A stretch of 64,000 nucleotides of DNA from NCBI GenBank assembly GCA_963842125.1, contig CAWJFE010000005.1, positions 1,054,001-1,118,000 of the forward strand. The letters are read 5' to 3'. This DNA is from CAWCWK01 sp963842125 (GTDB taxonomy: Bacteria; Pseudomonadota; Alphaproteobacteria; Rhizobiales; CAWCWK01). The notes beneath the pieces are model-generated. The model saw nothing but the letters and a program-made list of their open reading frames with translations, was not told the DNA's origin and did no database searches. Below are positions 27,763-36,783 of the stretch, one piece after another; within the stretch, counting starts at the first letter, position 1, and the number at the start of each line of letters is the position of its first letter. A program made the translations under genes and the position numbers.

Positions 27763-27949
27763 GCCGAACACTCCTTAGAAGCAGCCGCAAACCGAACCCT
27801 AGCTAACGCGCACGGAGCGTCCGCGCAAATGCGCAGCGCGCGGATAGGAGCGGTCATTTCCGCTGCTCACGAGCGAAGAAGCACACTCTACGCACAGAAC
27901 CGAGTGGCTGGGCTTAGCGAAGATGCATCGAGTGAAGGAAGCCACAAAG

Positions 27950-28023
27950 TGGCTGGGGAACCTGGACTCGAACCAGGACCGACGGAGTCAGAGTCCGCTG
28001 TTCTACCATTAAACTATTCCCCA
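27950..28023 (-). tRNA. tRNA-Gln (anticodon CUG)
   Basis: A 74-base cloverleaf with encoded CCA. The acceptor stem is tggggaa / ttcccca, and the T-arm is cctgg-ttcgagt-ccagg. The anticodon loop ctctgac gives anticodon CTG after the invariant T33, with a short D-arm containing aatggtag. It decodes CAG. It sits alone between scoA and the second Ppx/GppA gene. The surrounding 27763-28234 region holds no other recognisable feature. Confidence 0.96.
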
Positions 28024-28234
28024 GCAGGACGGTCGCCGTGAAGCGGACCGTCTTGCGGTGGCGGGGTTATAGGCTGAGGTTCGGATGGGTTTCAAGCCGG
28101 TTTCTTCGATTGTGTTTTCTCGCCCGAGATCGCTCTTCCTTTACCTTTGGCGATGCGCGAGCGATGATGGCGGCAAGCCCTGATCCGGAGCCGGCGTCCT
28201 GTCGGTCGGACCAGCGAGATGTATAGGTCGTGCG

Positions 28235-29317
28235 TTGAGCGAGAGCCTCAAAACCGATGGGAGCGCCCCCGATTGGCGGGCCCGGCAGGATGCTGTCCGC
28301 AGTCAAGGCGGCGCGCGACATGGCGTCGTCGGACAATCCCGCCACCGGGATCTCTATGCCGCGCTCGATCTTGGTACCAACAATTGCCGTCTCCTCATCG
28401 CGAGCCCGACGGCGGACGGCTTTCGCGTCGTTGACGCCTTCTCGCGCATCGTCAGGCTCGGCGAGGGGCTTACGCAGCATGGCCGGCTCGGGAGCGCGGC
28501 CATCTCCCGGACCATGCGGGCGTTGAAGGTCTGCCGCGACAAGGTCGCCTCGACCGACGTGCTGCGCAGCCGCTTCGTGGCTACCGAGGCTTGCCGGATC
28601 GCCGAGAACGGTCCGGCCTTTCTCGATGATGTCTATCGCGAGCTTGGCCTCGATCTCGAGGTCATCGACCGGCGCACGGAGGCCGAACTCGCGGTCAATG
28701 CCTGCCAATCGCTCATCGATCGCTCGGCGGCAGGCGTCCTTCTCTTCGACATTGGCGGCGGCAGCACGGAGATCGCCTGGCTCGAGCCCGTGGATGCGAC
28801 GCGCCACGGCATGCGAGCCTGGGCCTCGTTGCCCTTCGGTGTCGTCAACCTCTCGGAGCGGTTCGGTGGCCGGGATGTGACGCCCGCGATCTTCGATGCG
28901 ATGATCCAAGAGGTTCGCAACCAGCTGCCGGCCTTCGGCGCCTATGACCGGATCGTGGACGTCGTGAAGACGGGCTCCGTCCACATGATGGCGACCTCCG
29001 GCACGGCGACGACCCTGGCCGGCATCCATCTCGGGCTCCGGCGCTACGACCGGGCGCGGGTGGACGGGCTCTGGCTTGGCGGTGCTTCCATCGACGCGGC
29101 CATTGGCGGACTGCTCGCGATGACGCACGACGAGCGGTGCGCAAGCCCGTGCATCGGCGTCAACCGCGCGCTGTTCGTGCTGGCTGGCTGCGCGATCTTG
29201 CAGGCTTTGCGCGACGAATGGGGTATAGGCCCCTTGCGCGTGGCCGACCGGGGCCTGCGCGAAGGCATCCTGCGCGAACTGATGGAGCAGGATGCGCGCG
29301 AGCCACAGCCTGCCTGA
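28235..29317 (+). CDS. Ppx/GppA-family phosphatase (short form)
   Basis: A second Ppx/GppA protein, 360 residues, with only the actin-like catalytic part: YAALDLGTNNCRLLIA, FVATEACRIAENG, RRTEAELAVNAC, LLFDIGGGSTEIAW, and the late TSGTATTLAGIHLGL. It lacks the C-terminal HD region of the longer ppx in this window. It may hydrolyse polyphosphate or pppGpp; the family alone does not decide. The start is TTG 28235, uncertain because the first 40 residues are not conserved. It is followed after 12 bases by rlmE, an order common in this group. Confidence 0.85.
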   Translation: MSESLKTDGSAPDWRARQDAVRSQGGARHGVVGQSRHRDLYAALDLGTNNCRLLIASPTADGFRVVDAFSRIVRLGEGLTQHGRLGSAAISRTMRALKVCRDKVASTDVLRSRFVATEACRIAENGPAFLDDVYRELGLDLEVIDRRTEAELAVNACQSLIDRSAAGVLLFDIGGGSTEIAWLEPVDATRHGMRAWASLPFGVVNLSERFGGRDVTPAIFDAMIQEVRNQLPAFGAYDRIVDVVKTGSVHMMATSGTATTLAGIHLGLRRYDRARVDGLWLGGASIDAAIGGLLAMTHDERCASPCIGVNRALFVLAGCAILQALRDEWGIGPLRVADRGLREGILRELMEQDAREPQPA

Positions 29318-29329
29318 GGACTGGACCCA

Positions 29330-30043
29330 GTGAAGAAACCGACAACCGGCGGCGCGGGCTTTCGCACGCAAAAGCAGCGCGTGAAGACCGCGAAGGGCCG
29401 CAAGACCTCGTCCCGCCTGTGGCTGCAACGCCAGTTGAACGATCCGTACGTGCAGCGGGCGCGGGCGGAGGGGATGCGAGGCCGTGCGGCCTATAAACTC
29501 GCTGAGCTCGACGAGATGTACGATCTCATTCCCCGCAACGGAATTGTGGTCGATCTCGGCTCGGCACCAGGCGGCTGGCTGCAGGTCGCGGCCAGGAAGG
29601 TGGGACCGAAAGGCCGTGTGGTCGGCATCGATCTGCAAGCGATCGATTCGGTGCCCGGTACGGAGTTTCTCCAAGCCGACTTCATGTCCGAGGAGGGTTT
29701 GGCCGCGCTCGAAGCCATGCTGTCCGGCGCGCGGGCGGACTGCGTCGTCTCCGACATGGCTGCCGCCGCGACGGGCCATCAAAAGACCGACCATTTGCGG
29801 ACGATGGCGCTTGGCGAAGCGGCCGCTGCGTTCGCACATGACTGGCTGAAGCCTGGCGGAACATTCGCCGCCAAGGTCCTTCGCGGCGGCGGCGAGAAGG
29901 ACCTGATGGACATGCTCAAGCGAGACTTCACCTTCATGAAGCATGTCAAGCCGCCGTCCAGCCGGGCGGACTCGTCGGAACTCTTCGTCGTCGCAAAGGG
30001 CTTTCGCGGCCGGGACGCGTTGGTGGGCGACGAGACGGGTTGA
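29330..30043 (+). CDS. rlmE: 23S rRNA 2'-O-ribose U2552 methyltransferase
   Basis: FtsJ/RrmJ family; methylates U2552 in the A-loop of 23S rRNA late in 50S assembly. The 237-residue protein has a 45-residue basic extension, then the SAM motif VVDLGSAPGGWLQVA. The K-D-K-E tetrad is visible in AYKLAELDE, VVSDMAAAATG, FAAKVLRGG and SSELFVVAKG. It starts with GTG, with GAGGA overlapping the end of the Ppx/GppA gene, and the two are probably cotranscribed. Confidence 0.94.
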   Translation: MKKPTTGGAGFRTQKQRVKTAKGRKTSSRLWLQRQLNDPYVQRARAEGMRGRAAYKLAELDEMYDLIPRNGIVVDLGSAPGGWLQVAARKVGPKGRVVGIDLQAIDSVPGTEFLQADFMSEEGLAALEAMLSGARADCVVSDMAAAATGHQKTDHLRTMALGEAAAAFAHDWLKPGGTFAAKVLRGGGEKDLMDMLKRDFTFMKHVKPPSSRADSSELFVVAKGFRGRDALVGDETG

Positions 30044-30073
30044 TTTCACGCCGTACCATCGGCAAACAGCGCC

Positions 30074-31561
30074 ATGGCGCGACTCATCGAACCCTTTGGC
30101 AGTGAAACTGCCCTCACCTTCGACGACGTGTTGCTGCGTCCCGGCTATTCGGAGGTGCTGCCGAATACGGTCGACGTCTCCACGCGGGTAACGCGCGAGA
30201 TCGCCCTTAACATTCCGCTTCTCTCATCGGCGATGGACACGGTCACCGAGTCCGCCCTCGCCATCGCGATGGCACAGGCGGGCGGGATGGGCGTCATCCA
30301 CCGCAACCTCAATCCGGAGGAGCAGGCGAGGGAGGTTCGGCGCGTCAAGCGGTTTGAATCGGGCATGGTGGTCGACCCGATCACGATCACGCCTGATGCG
30401 ACGCTCGAAGACGCGCTGGTCCTCATGCGCGAACACAACATCTCCGGCGTTCCCGTCGTGGAGAATGCCGGGTCGCCCTCGAAGCTAGTCGGAATCGTCA
30501 CCAATCGCGACGTCCGCTTCGCATCTGATCCAGCGCAGCCCGTGTCGGAATTGATGACAAGGGATGTCGTCACTGTTCGCGAGGGCGTCGGGCAGGACGA
30601 GGCACAGCGGCTTCTCCATCAGCACAGGATCGAGAAGCTTCTCGTCGTCGATGAGGATCACAACTGCATTGGCCTCGTCACGGTCAAGGATATCGAAAAG
30701 GCGACGCTGAACCCGCATGCGTCCAAGGACGCGCAGGGCCGCCTGCGCGCCGCCGCCGCTATCGGCACGAGCGACGGTGACATGGAGCGGGTTGAGCGGT
30801 TGCTCGATGCACAGATCGATATGATCGTCATCGACACGGCGCACGGACATTCATCCCGCGTGCTGGGCGTCGTCGATAAGGTCCGCCGCACGTCGAACGC
30901 GGTGCAGATCGTCGCCGGCAACGTCGCGACGGGAGAGGGCGTTAAGGCTCTGGTCGGAGCGGGTGCTGACGCGGTGAAAGTTGGTATCGGCCCCGGCTCC
31001 ATCTGCACGACGCGCATCGTGGCGGGCGTTGGCATGCCGCAGCTGACGGCGATCATGGAAGCCGCAGAGGAGGGTGAGCGCTCAGGCGTGCCGGTCATCG
31101 CGGACGGTGGCATTAAGTATTCCGGCGACCTCGCCAAGGCTCTTGCCGCGGGTGCGGCCTGTGCGATGGTCGGCTCGCTCCTCGCCGGCACGGAGGAGAG
31201 CCCCGGCGAGGTGTTTCTCTACCAGGGCCGCTCCTACAAATCCTACCGCGGCATGGGCTCGATGGGCGCGATGGCACGGGGCAGCGCCGACCGTTATTTC
31301 CAACAGGACGTGCGTGACAACCTGAAGCTCGTGCCGGAGGGTATCGAAGGGCAGGTGCCGTTCAAGGGTCCGGCGATGAGTGTCATCCACCAGTTGATCG
31401 GCGGTCTTCGTGCTTCGATGGGCTACGTTGGCGGGGCGACCTTGGTGGAGTATCGGGACAAGGCCGAGTTCGTCCGAATTTCGAATGCCGGGCTGCGCGA
31501 AAGCCATGCGCACGACGTGATGGTGACGCGCGAAGCCCCCAACTATCCGAGCCCGTCATGA
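30074..31561 (+). CDS. guaB: IMP dehydrogenase
   Basis: Oxidises IMP to XMP with NAD+, the committed step to guanine nucleotides. The 495-residue protein opens LTFDDVLLRPGYSEVLPN. A CBS-domain pair is inserted at about residues 95-215 (VVDPITITPD onwards), and the catalytic loop is GIGPGSICTTR (Cys311). The flap contains GMGSMGAM. It overlaps the rsmB start by four bases (ATGA); guaA follows rsmB, so guaB-rsmB-guaA form one unit. Feedback by nucleotides at the CBS domains is known for the family. Confidence 0.97.
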   Translation: MARLIEPFGSETALTFDDVLLRPGYSEVLPNTVDVSTRVTREIALNIPLLSSAMDTVTESALAIAMAQAGGMGVIHRNLNPEEQAREVRRVKRFESGMVVDPITITPDATLEDALVLMREHNISGVPVVENAGSPSKLVGIVTNRDVRFASDPAQPVSELMTRDVVTVREGVGQDEAQRLLHQHRIEKLLVVDEDHNCIGLVTVKDIEKATLNPHASKDAQGRLRAAAAIGTSDGDMERVERLLDAQIDMIVIDTAHGHSSRVLGVVDKVRRTSNAVQIVAGNVATGEGVKALVGAGADAVKVGIGPGSICTTRIVAGVGMPQLTAIMEAAEEGERSGVPVIADGGIKYSGDLAKALAAGAACAMVGSLLAGTEESPGEVFLYQGRSYKSYRGMGSMGAMARGSADRYFQQDVRDNLKLVPEGIEGQVPFKGPAMSVIHQLIGGLRASMGYVGGATLVEYRDKAEFVRISNAGLRESHAHDVMVTREAPNYPSPS

Positions 31562-32850
31562 GGCCCGGCGCGCGTGTCGCCGCTGCCATCGAGGTTTTCG
31601 AGGCGACGGCCGAGGGTCGTCAGCCCATCGCCGAGGCGCTGCGAGAATGGGGCCGGACCCACCGTTTTGCCGGCTCGAAGGATCGCGCCGCCATTGCCGG
31701 CATCGCCTACGATATGCTCCGCCGCCGCGCGTCCGCTGCCGCATTAATGGGCGCCGACACAGCGCGCGGGATTGCGCTCGGCGCACTTCGGCTCGCGCGG
31801 GGGCTCGATGCGGAAGCCGTGGCGGCGCTCTTCGAGGGCGATAGCCACGCACCGGCTGCCCTGAACGATGATGAGCGAGCGCGACTTTCGGGCGAACTTC
31901 CGGAGGACGCGCCGGCGCACGTTCGCGGCAACTACCCGGAATGGCTACACGCATCGCTCGCCCGCGTGTCAGACGATCCGGCAGCCGAGGGCGAGGCGCT
32001 AGCGGCGCGGGCGCCGGTCGATATGCGGGTCAATACGTTGAAGGTCGAGCTCGAACGCGCTAATCGCGCGCTTCCGAAACCTGCCGATCCGACACCGCTC
32101 GCGCCTAACGGTCTTCGTCTCTCGCCCCCAGCCGACGGAGCCCGCGCACCGGACGTGCAGTCGTCGACCGCCTGGGCGAAGGGCTGGGTCGAGGTGCAGG
32201 ATGAAGGCTCGCAGATCGCTGCGCTGCTTTCCGGTGCGTCCGCCGGCGAGCAGATCCTCGACCTCTGCGCCGGGGCCGGCGGTAAGACGCTCGCCCTCGC
32301 GGCGATGATGGAGAACAAAGGCCAGATCTACGCTTACGACACCGACGCGCGCCGACTGGCACCCATCCACGATAGGCTCGCGCGGTCGGGCGCGCGCAAC
32401 GTGCAGGTCCGCCAGCCGCGCAAGTCTGAAGACCTCGGCGATCTCGAAGGTAAGCTCGACTGCGTCTTCATCGACGCGCCTTGCACCGGCTCCGGTACGT
32501 GGCGCCGTAACCCAGACGCCAAGTGGCGCCTGCGCGAAATGGCGCTGGAGAAGCGGCGCGAGGAACAGGTTACGGTCCTCGACCGGGCCAGCCGCCTCGT
32601 TCGGCCCGGAGGGCGCATCGTCTACGTGACGTGTTCGATCCTGCCCGAGGAGAACGAGGACCAGGTCGACGCTCTGCTTGCACGCGATACGACGCTTACC
32701 GTTCGCGACGCAAGCGAGGCCTGGCTGCAGCATGTCGGGGCGGAGGTGCCGCCGAGCGTCGTGGCCGGCTCATACATTCGCCTGTCGCCGCGGCGGTCGG
32801 GCACTGATGGATTCTTCGTTGCGCTGTTGGACAAGGCGGCCACGGCCTGA
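31558..32850 (+). CDS. rsmB: 16S rRNA m5C967 methyltransferase (RsmB/NOP family)
   Basis: A 430-residue RNA cytosine-5 methyltransferase. The N-terminal NusB-like helical domain (about residues 1-130) includes GSKDRAAIAGIAYDMLRRR. The Rossmann part has ILDLCAGAGGKTLALA for SAM and two catalytic cysteines, Cys309 in DAPCTGSGTW and Cys359 in VTCSILPEENEDQ. An RsmB-like target is inferred from the NusB domain. It starts inside the guaB stop. A hairpin separates it from guaA. Confidence 0.9.
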   Translation: MRPGARVAAAIEVFEATAEGRQPIAEALREWGRTHRFAGSKDRAAIAGIAYDMLRRRASAAALMGADTARGIALGALRLARGLDAEAVAALFEGDSHAPAALNDDERARLSGELPEDAPAHVRGNYPEWLHASLARVSDDPAAEGEALAARAPVDMRVNTLKVELERANRALPKPADPTPLAPNGLRLSPPADGARAPDVQSSTAWAKGWVEVQDEGSQIAALLSGASAGEQILDLCAGAGGKTLALAAMMENKGQIYAYDTDARRLAPIHDRLARSGARNVQVRQPRKSEDLGDLEGKLDCVFIDAPCTGSGTWRRNPDAKWRLREMALEKRREEQVTVLDRASRLVRPGGRIVYVTCSILPEENEDQVDALLARDTTLTVRDASEAWLQHVGAEVPPSVVAGSYIRLSPRRSGTDGFFVALLDKAATA

Positions 32851-32876
32851 TCCCGCCAGTGCTACGTCTTCCTGTT

Positions 32877-32903
32877 GTCCCTTTTCCCGGGGGGAGAAGG
32901 GAC
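32877..32903 (+). promoter_or_regulatory. Long hairpin in the rsmB-guaA spacer
   Basis: A 12-bp stem (gtcccttttccc with gggagaagggac, one G-U pair) around a three-base loop, 24 bases upstream of the guaA ATG. No T-run follows, so partial termination, RNA processing or translational control of guaA are all possible. Confidence 0.45.
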
Positions 32904-32926
32904 GTCGCCTCAACCGGATAGCTTCT

Positions 32927-34510
32927 ATGACCGCCATCGATCACGATCTTCCTCTCGATGCGATGCGCGAGCGTATGCTCGTCGTCGATTTCGGCAGTCA
33001 AGTCACCCAGCTCATTGCCCGGCGGGTTCGCGAGGCGGGTGTCTTCGCCGAGGTCGTGCCATTTCAGAAGGCGGACGAGGCTCTGGCGGAGGGCGGCTGG
33101 GTCGGCATCATTCTCTCGGGAGGCCCTGCCAGCGTCAGCGGGGAGGGCACGCCGCGCGCGCCGCAATCCGTGTTCGAGAGCGGCCTTCCTATCCTCGGCA
33201 TCTGCTACGGCGAGCAGACGATCTGCGCGCAGTTGGGCGGTACCGTCGTGCCGGCCGATGATCGCGAGTTCGGCCGCGCGACGATCGACGTCGTCGAGAC
33301 CTGCCCGCTCTTCGACGGCGTCTGGCAGCCCGGCGAGACCCATACCGTGTGGATGAGCCACGGCGACCGCGTAACGGCATTGCCCGATGGCTTCCAGGTC
33401 GTGGCGCGGAGCGGCGGTGCGCCCTTTGCGGCCATCGCGAACGAAGATCGGCGGATCTACGGCGTGCAGTTTCACCCCGAGGTCAGCCATACCGCCGATG
33501 GCGGCAAGCTGCTCGCGAACTTCGCCCGCAGCATCGCAGGTGCCAGAGCGACGTGGTCCATGGACGCGTTCCGGCAGGCTCAGATCGAGAAGATCCGCGC
33601 TCAGGTCGGCAAGGGTCGCGTGATCTGCGCGATGTCCGGCGGCGTCGACAGCGCCGTGACGGCCGTATTGCTGCACGAGGCCGTCGGCGAGCAACTCTCC
33701 TGCGTCTTCGTCGATACCGGCCTCCTCCGCATGGGCGAAGCCGAGCAGGTGATGTCGCTCTTCCAGGGCGAATACGACATCCCGCTCGTGAAGGTCGATG
33801 CGGCCGATCTTTTCCTCGACAAGCTGGCCGGCGTCATCGATCCGGAGCGAAAGCGCAAGATCATCGGCGGCACGTTCATCGACGTCTTCGAGGCAGAGGC
33901 CGAGAAGATCGGCGGCGCCGATTTCCTCGCGCAAGGGACACTCTATCCGGACGTCATCGAGAGCGTGTCCTTTACCGGTGGCCCGTCCGTGACCATCAAG
34001 TCGCATCATAATGTCGGCGGTCTGCCCGAGCGCATGAACATGGCGCTGGTGGAGCCCATGCGAGAGCTCTTCAAGGACGAAGTGCGCGCGCTCGGCCGCG
34101 AGCTCGGCCTGCCCGAGAGCTTCATCGGACGGCATCCCTTTCCCGGCCCCGGTCTCGCCATCCGCTGCCCCGGCGAGATCACCCGCGACAAGTTGGAGAC
34201 GCTACGCAAGGCCGACGCCATCTATCTCGACGAGATCAGGAAGGCCGGTCTCTACGATGCGATCTGGCAGGCCTTCGCCGTGCTTCTACCGGTGAAGACG
34301 GTCGGTGTTATGGGCGACGATCGAACCTACGAGCGCGTCTGCGCGCTTCGAGCCGTCGGCTCGGTGGACGGGATGACGGCCGACTTCTATCCGTTCGACA
34401 TGGGCTTTCTCGCCCAGGTCGCGACGCGGATCGTCAACGAGGTGAAAGGCATCAACCGCGTCGTCTACGACGTTACGTCGAAGCCGCCTGGCACCATCGA
34501 GTGGGAGTAG
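32927..34510 (+). CDS. guaA: GMP synthase (glutamine-hydrolysing)
   Basis: Aminates XMP to GMP. The 527-residue protein has an N-terminal class I glutamine amidotransferase domain (LVVDFGSQVTQLIARRVRE; nucleophile Cys93 in GICYGEQT; VQFHPEV with the His and Glu). The ATP-pyrophosphatase domain (ICAMSGGVDSAVTAVLL) follows, and the dimerisation domain ends KPPGTIEWE. The start at 32927 (MTAIDHDL) follows a 76-base spacer after rsmB; the longer open frame lies inside rsmB and is rejected. It converges on the CelD-like gene with a single base between the stops. Confidence 0.97.
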   Translation: MTAIDHDLPLDAMRERMLVVDFGSQVTQLIARRVREAGVFAEVVPFQKADEALAEGGWVGIILSGGPASVSGEGTPRAPQSVFESGLPILGICYGEQTICAQLGGTVVPADDREFGRATIDVVETCPLFDGVWQPGETHTVWMSHGDRVTALPDGFQVVARSGGAPFAAIANEDRRIYGVQFHPEVSHTADGGKLLANFARSIAGARATWSMDAFRQAQIEKIRAQVGKGRVICAMSGGVDSAVTAVLLHEAVGEQLSCVFVDTGLLRMGEAEQVMSLFQGEYDIPLVKVDAADLFLDKLAGVIDPERKRKIIGGTFIDVFEAEAEKIGGADFLAQGTLYPDVIESVSFTGGPSVTIKSHHNVGGLPERMNMALVEPMRELFKDEVRALGRELGLPESFIGRHPFPGPGLAIRCPGEITRDKLETLRKADAIYLDEIRKAGLYDAIWQAFAVLLPVKTVGVMGDDRTYERVCALRAVGSVDGMTADFYPFDMGFLAQVATRIVNEVKGINRVVYDVTSKPPGTIEWE

Positions 34511-34511
34511 G

Positions 34512-35594
34512 TCAGGCCACCCGCCGACCGAACGGCATAACGCCGCCCAGCAGCATGTCGGCGTCGACCAGGGGCAGGGTTCCGCAACCGAACCACGCCT
34601 TGAGGTCGCTCTGACCCACGGACAGATCGAACGTCTTCAGACCTTCCTCCGCAGCCCAGAGACCGGTTCGATAGACGAGTTGGCGGCCCGGCCCGAAGCG
34701 GCGAACGGTAGCATCGTCTGTCTGGCCGATGCGTAGACAGGTCAACCGATCGCCACGCCGGATGCCGAGGAGGCCTGCCACGGGCGCCCCGTCGAGCCAT
34801 AGGGCGAAGAGCATCGAGAAGCCCGCAAAAGTGCTACCTGAGACGAGCTTCTCGTAAAACTCGCGATAACCCGGGCCTTCGAGCATGTAGGCGTTGCCCT
34901 TGGCCGGCACTCGCGTCCGTTGCGACGTCTTGATCATGTCGAAGACGGCTTCCCGGTCCGCCGGCATTTCGGCTGGCGCGAACCGTATATCGCCGAGGGC
35001 TTCGAGATTGCGCCACTCGCGGCGTAGTTCCTTCCGCTTCTTCCGGCTGAGGCGGTCTTCGAACGCCTGCGGCGGGCCGTGGACGTCAAGGGAATGACCG
35101 CTGAGATCGCTGATAGAGGCCCGTACGGCGCGCCCGAGAGGGTTGGACCGACCATCGACGTCGAGCGGCATCTTGTGGAGGCGAAGCGCGGCGAAGGGGC
35201 GAAGGGCTTCCAGCAACGCCTGAAACGAGGCGTCGATGTCCACGCGCTCGATCGGCAGGCGCGGGCCGACGACGGGGAGATTGTAGTCGGTGATACCGCG
35301 ATCGGCGAATTCGATGATCGGAAGACCGTATTTCTTGCGGCGGATCAACGGCACCGCCATCGCGACCCGTTCCACGTCGTCCGCGAAGGGCGGAACGCCT
35401 GCGTCGTTCACCACGGCAACCAACGCGTCGATCTCCGTGTGGCGGGTGAAGCTCTCGTACCAGAGGGACAGCCAGCGTGGATCGGTGAAACCGATATTGG
35501 CGCCGAGGGATTCGGCCGGGCGGGCGTTTGCAATGCGGATGAGGAGGTCGGGGTCGTCGATGAGATCGACGGTGAATTTGCGCGGCTGTATCAC
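34512..35594 (-). CDS. CelD/BcsL-like GNAT-fold acetyltransferase
   Basis: A 360-residue protein with two GNAT-like halves, as in Acetyltransf_6 (PF13480) proteins first annotated as CelD in cellulose operons. Diagnostic parts are the FTDPRWLSLWYESFTR segment, the basic SRKKRKELRREWRNLEALG helix, and the C-terminal GLKTFDLSVGQSDLKAWFG. The acyl donor and target are unknown; relatives act on polysaccharide or peptidoglycan precursors. GTG start at 35594 overlaps the upstream gene's TGA by four bases, so the pair is translationally coupled. Confidence 0.85.
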   Translation of the reverse strand: MIQPRKFTVDLIDDPDLLIRIANARPAESLGANIGFTDPRWLSLWYESFTRHTEIDALVAVVNDAGVPPFADDVERVAMAVPLIRRKKYGLPIIEFADRGITDYNLPVVGPRLPIERVDIDASFQALLEALRPFAALRLHKMPLDVDGRSNPLGRAVRASISDLSGHSLDVHGPPQAFEDRLSRKKRKELRREWRNLEALGDIRFAPAEMPADREAVFDMIKTSQRTRVPAKGNAYMLEGPGYREFYEKLVSGSTFAGFSMLFALWLDGAPVAGLLGIRRGDRLTCLRIGQTDDATVRRFGPGRQLVYRTGLWAAEEGLKTFDLSVGQSDLKAWFGCGTLPLVDADMLLGGVMPFGRRVA

Positions 35595-36553
35595 GTCGCC
35601 ACGTCCTGCATCGCGATCGCGCCGGAACTCTCCTTCCTCAATACGAATTCTCCCAACTCGCCGCGTCGGCGAGCGGCGTTCATCATCCCGGCCTTGCTAG
35701 CTGCGGTCTGCAGGAGATGGCGCACCCAGTAGCCGGGACCGGAGATCGGGCGAGCCGTCGTGCGCAGGCCGAAGCGGCGACGCAGGATTCCATTCGCCAG
35801 GTTCATCCGGGCGAGGCGGGCGATGCAGGGGGTGAGGTACTCGAACGTGACCGACACGTTCAGCATCGGGCCATTCTCGATGCGGTGAGGCGCGTTGTGG
35901 GGCCAGTGCAGCATCTCGCCGGCGCGAAGGGGCAGGACGGTCGCGCCGTTCTCGAGGACCGGCCGATAGGCGATCTTCTCGACGCCGTCATAGGCGATAT
36001 CCTGCAATTGCTCGAGTGAAACGTAGGGCGGCGCGGCCGGATAGAGATGAGCCGTCTTCTCCCCGCGGAGCTGCAGCAGGGCCTGTCCCGGCAGATCGGC
36101 ATGATAGTCTACGCAGGTGCCCGGCCCGGAAATTAGAATGCCCATCTTGCCCGGATAAGCGCCGAGATGAGGCACCGCTTCGTTGAGTTCGCTGAGGAGA
36201 GAGCGGAAGAGACCGGCATAGCACTCGTCCGCGGCGTCGACGGAACGAAGGTTTAGCCATAGCGGGCACTGGCCGAGATGGCCGATGACGTCCACGCCGG
36301 ACAGTCCATCGATCCGCCCCGTCCGCCAAAGCCGCTCGTCCTTCGATGAACCCATGTGCACCAGACTGCGCTGGTCGGCGGGGAACCGATCGATCAAATC
36401 GGCCAGCGCTTCGTCGGTGAAGAGACCGGTCTCGGTCAGATGATGCGTCAGCTTGATCGGTATGCGATTCCACGCCTCTGTCGCGTCCGATGTCCAGTCG
36501 GAGAGCCGGAAGCGTTCTACGTCTTCTGACGGAGGTGTTCGTTCGACGGACAT
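35591..36553 (-). CDS. Cupin/JmjC-like protein
   Basis: A 320-residue double-stranded beta-helix protein. The N-terminal half is helical (TDEALADLIDRFP). The C-terminal half carries VDYHADLPGQALLQLRGEK with a His-x-Asp pair and LHWPHNAPHRIENG with the distal His, the pattern of Fe(II)/2-oxoglutarate-type cupins, so hydroxylase activity is possible but unproven. The start is ATG 36553; 32 more upstream codons are open but weakly supported. It is coupled to the CelD-like acetyltransferase gene. Confidence 0.75.
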   Translation of the reverse strand: MSVERTPPSEDVERFRLSDWTSDATEAWNRIPIKLTHHLTETGLFTDEALADLIDRFPADQRSLVHMGSSKDERLWRTGRIDGLSGVDVIGHLGQCPLWLNLRSVDAADECYAGLFRSLLSELNEAVPHLGAYPGKMGILISGPGTCVDYHADLPGQALLQLRGEKTAHLYPAAPPYVSLEQLQDIAYDGVEKIAYRPVLENGATVLPLRAGEMLHWPHNAPHRIENGPMLNVSVTFEYLTPCIARLARMNLANGILRRRFGLRTTARPISGPGYWVRHLLQTAASKAGMMNAARRRGELGEFVLRKESSGAIAMQDVAT

Positions 36554-36728
36554 GCCCGTACTCCTGCGGAACACCCGCCCCAGGTCTCGAAGGACGCGGA
36601 ATCGCGGGGCCAATACAACGGAGACTATCGACGTCGTCGGCTGTCCCATAGCGGGACGTTGTCAAAGGGTTAACGGCGCTGTTCCACTTGTGGACGGATG
36701 TTCAGGAAATGGAATGGCGCTTGAAACG

Positions 36729-36750
36729 AAAAAGGGTGCCAAAGGCACCC
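36729..36750 (-). terminator. Intrinsic terminator of carD
   Basis: A 7-bp stem gggtgcc-aaa-ggcaccc, 33 bases past the carD stop. On the minus strand it is followed by TTTTTCG, a classic uridine tract. Confidence 0.8.
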
Positions 36751-36783
36751 TCTCTCCAACCTGGATATCGGCCCGGAGCGCGC

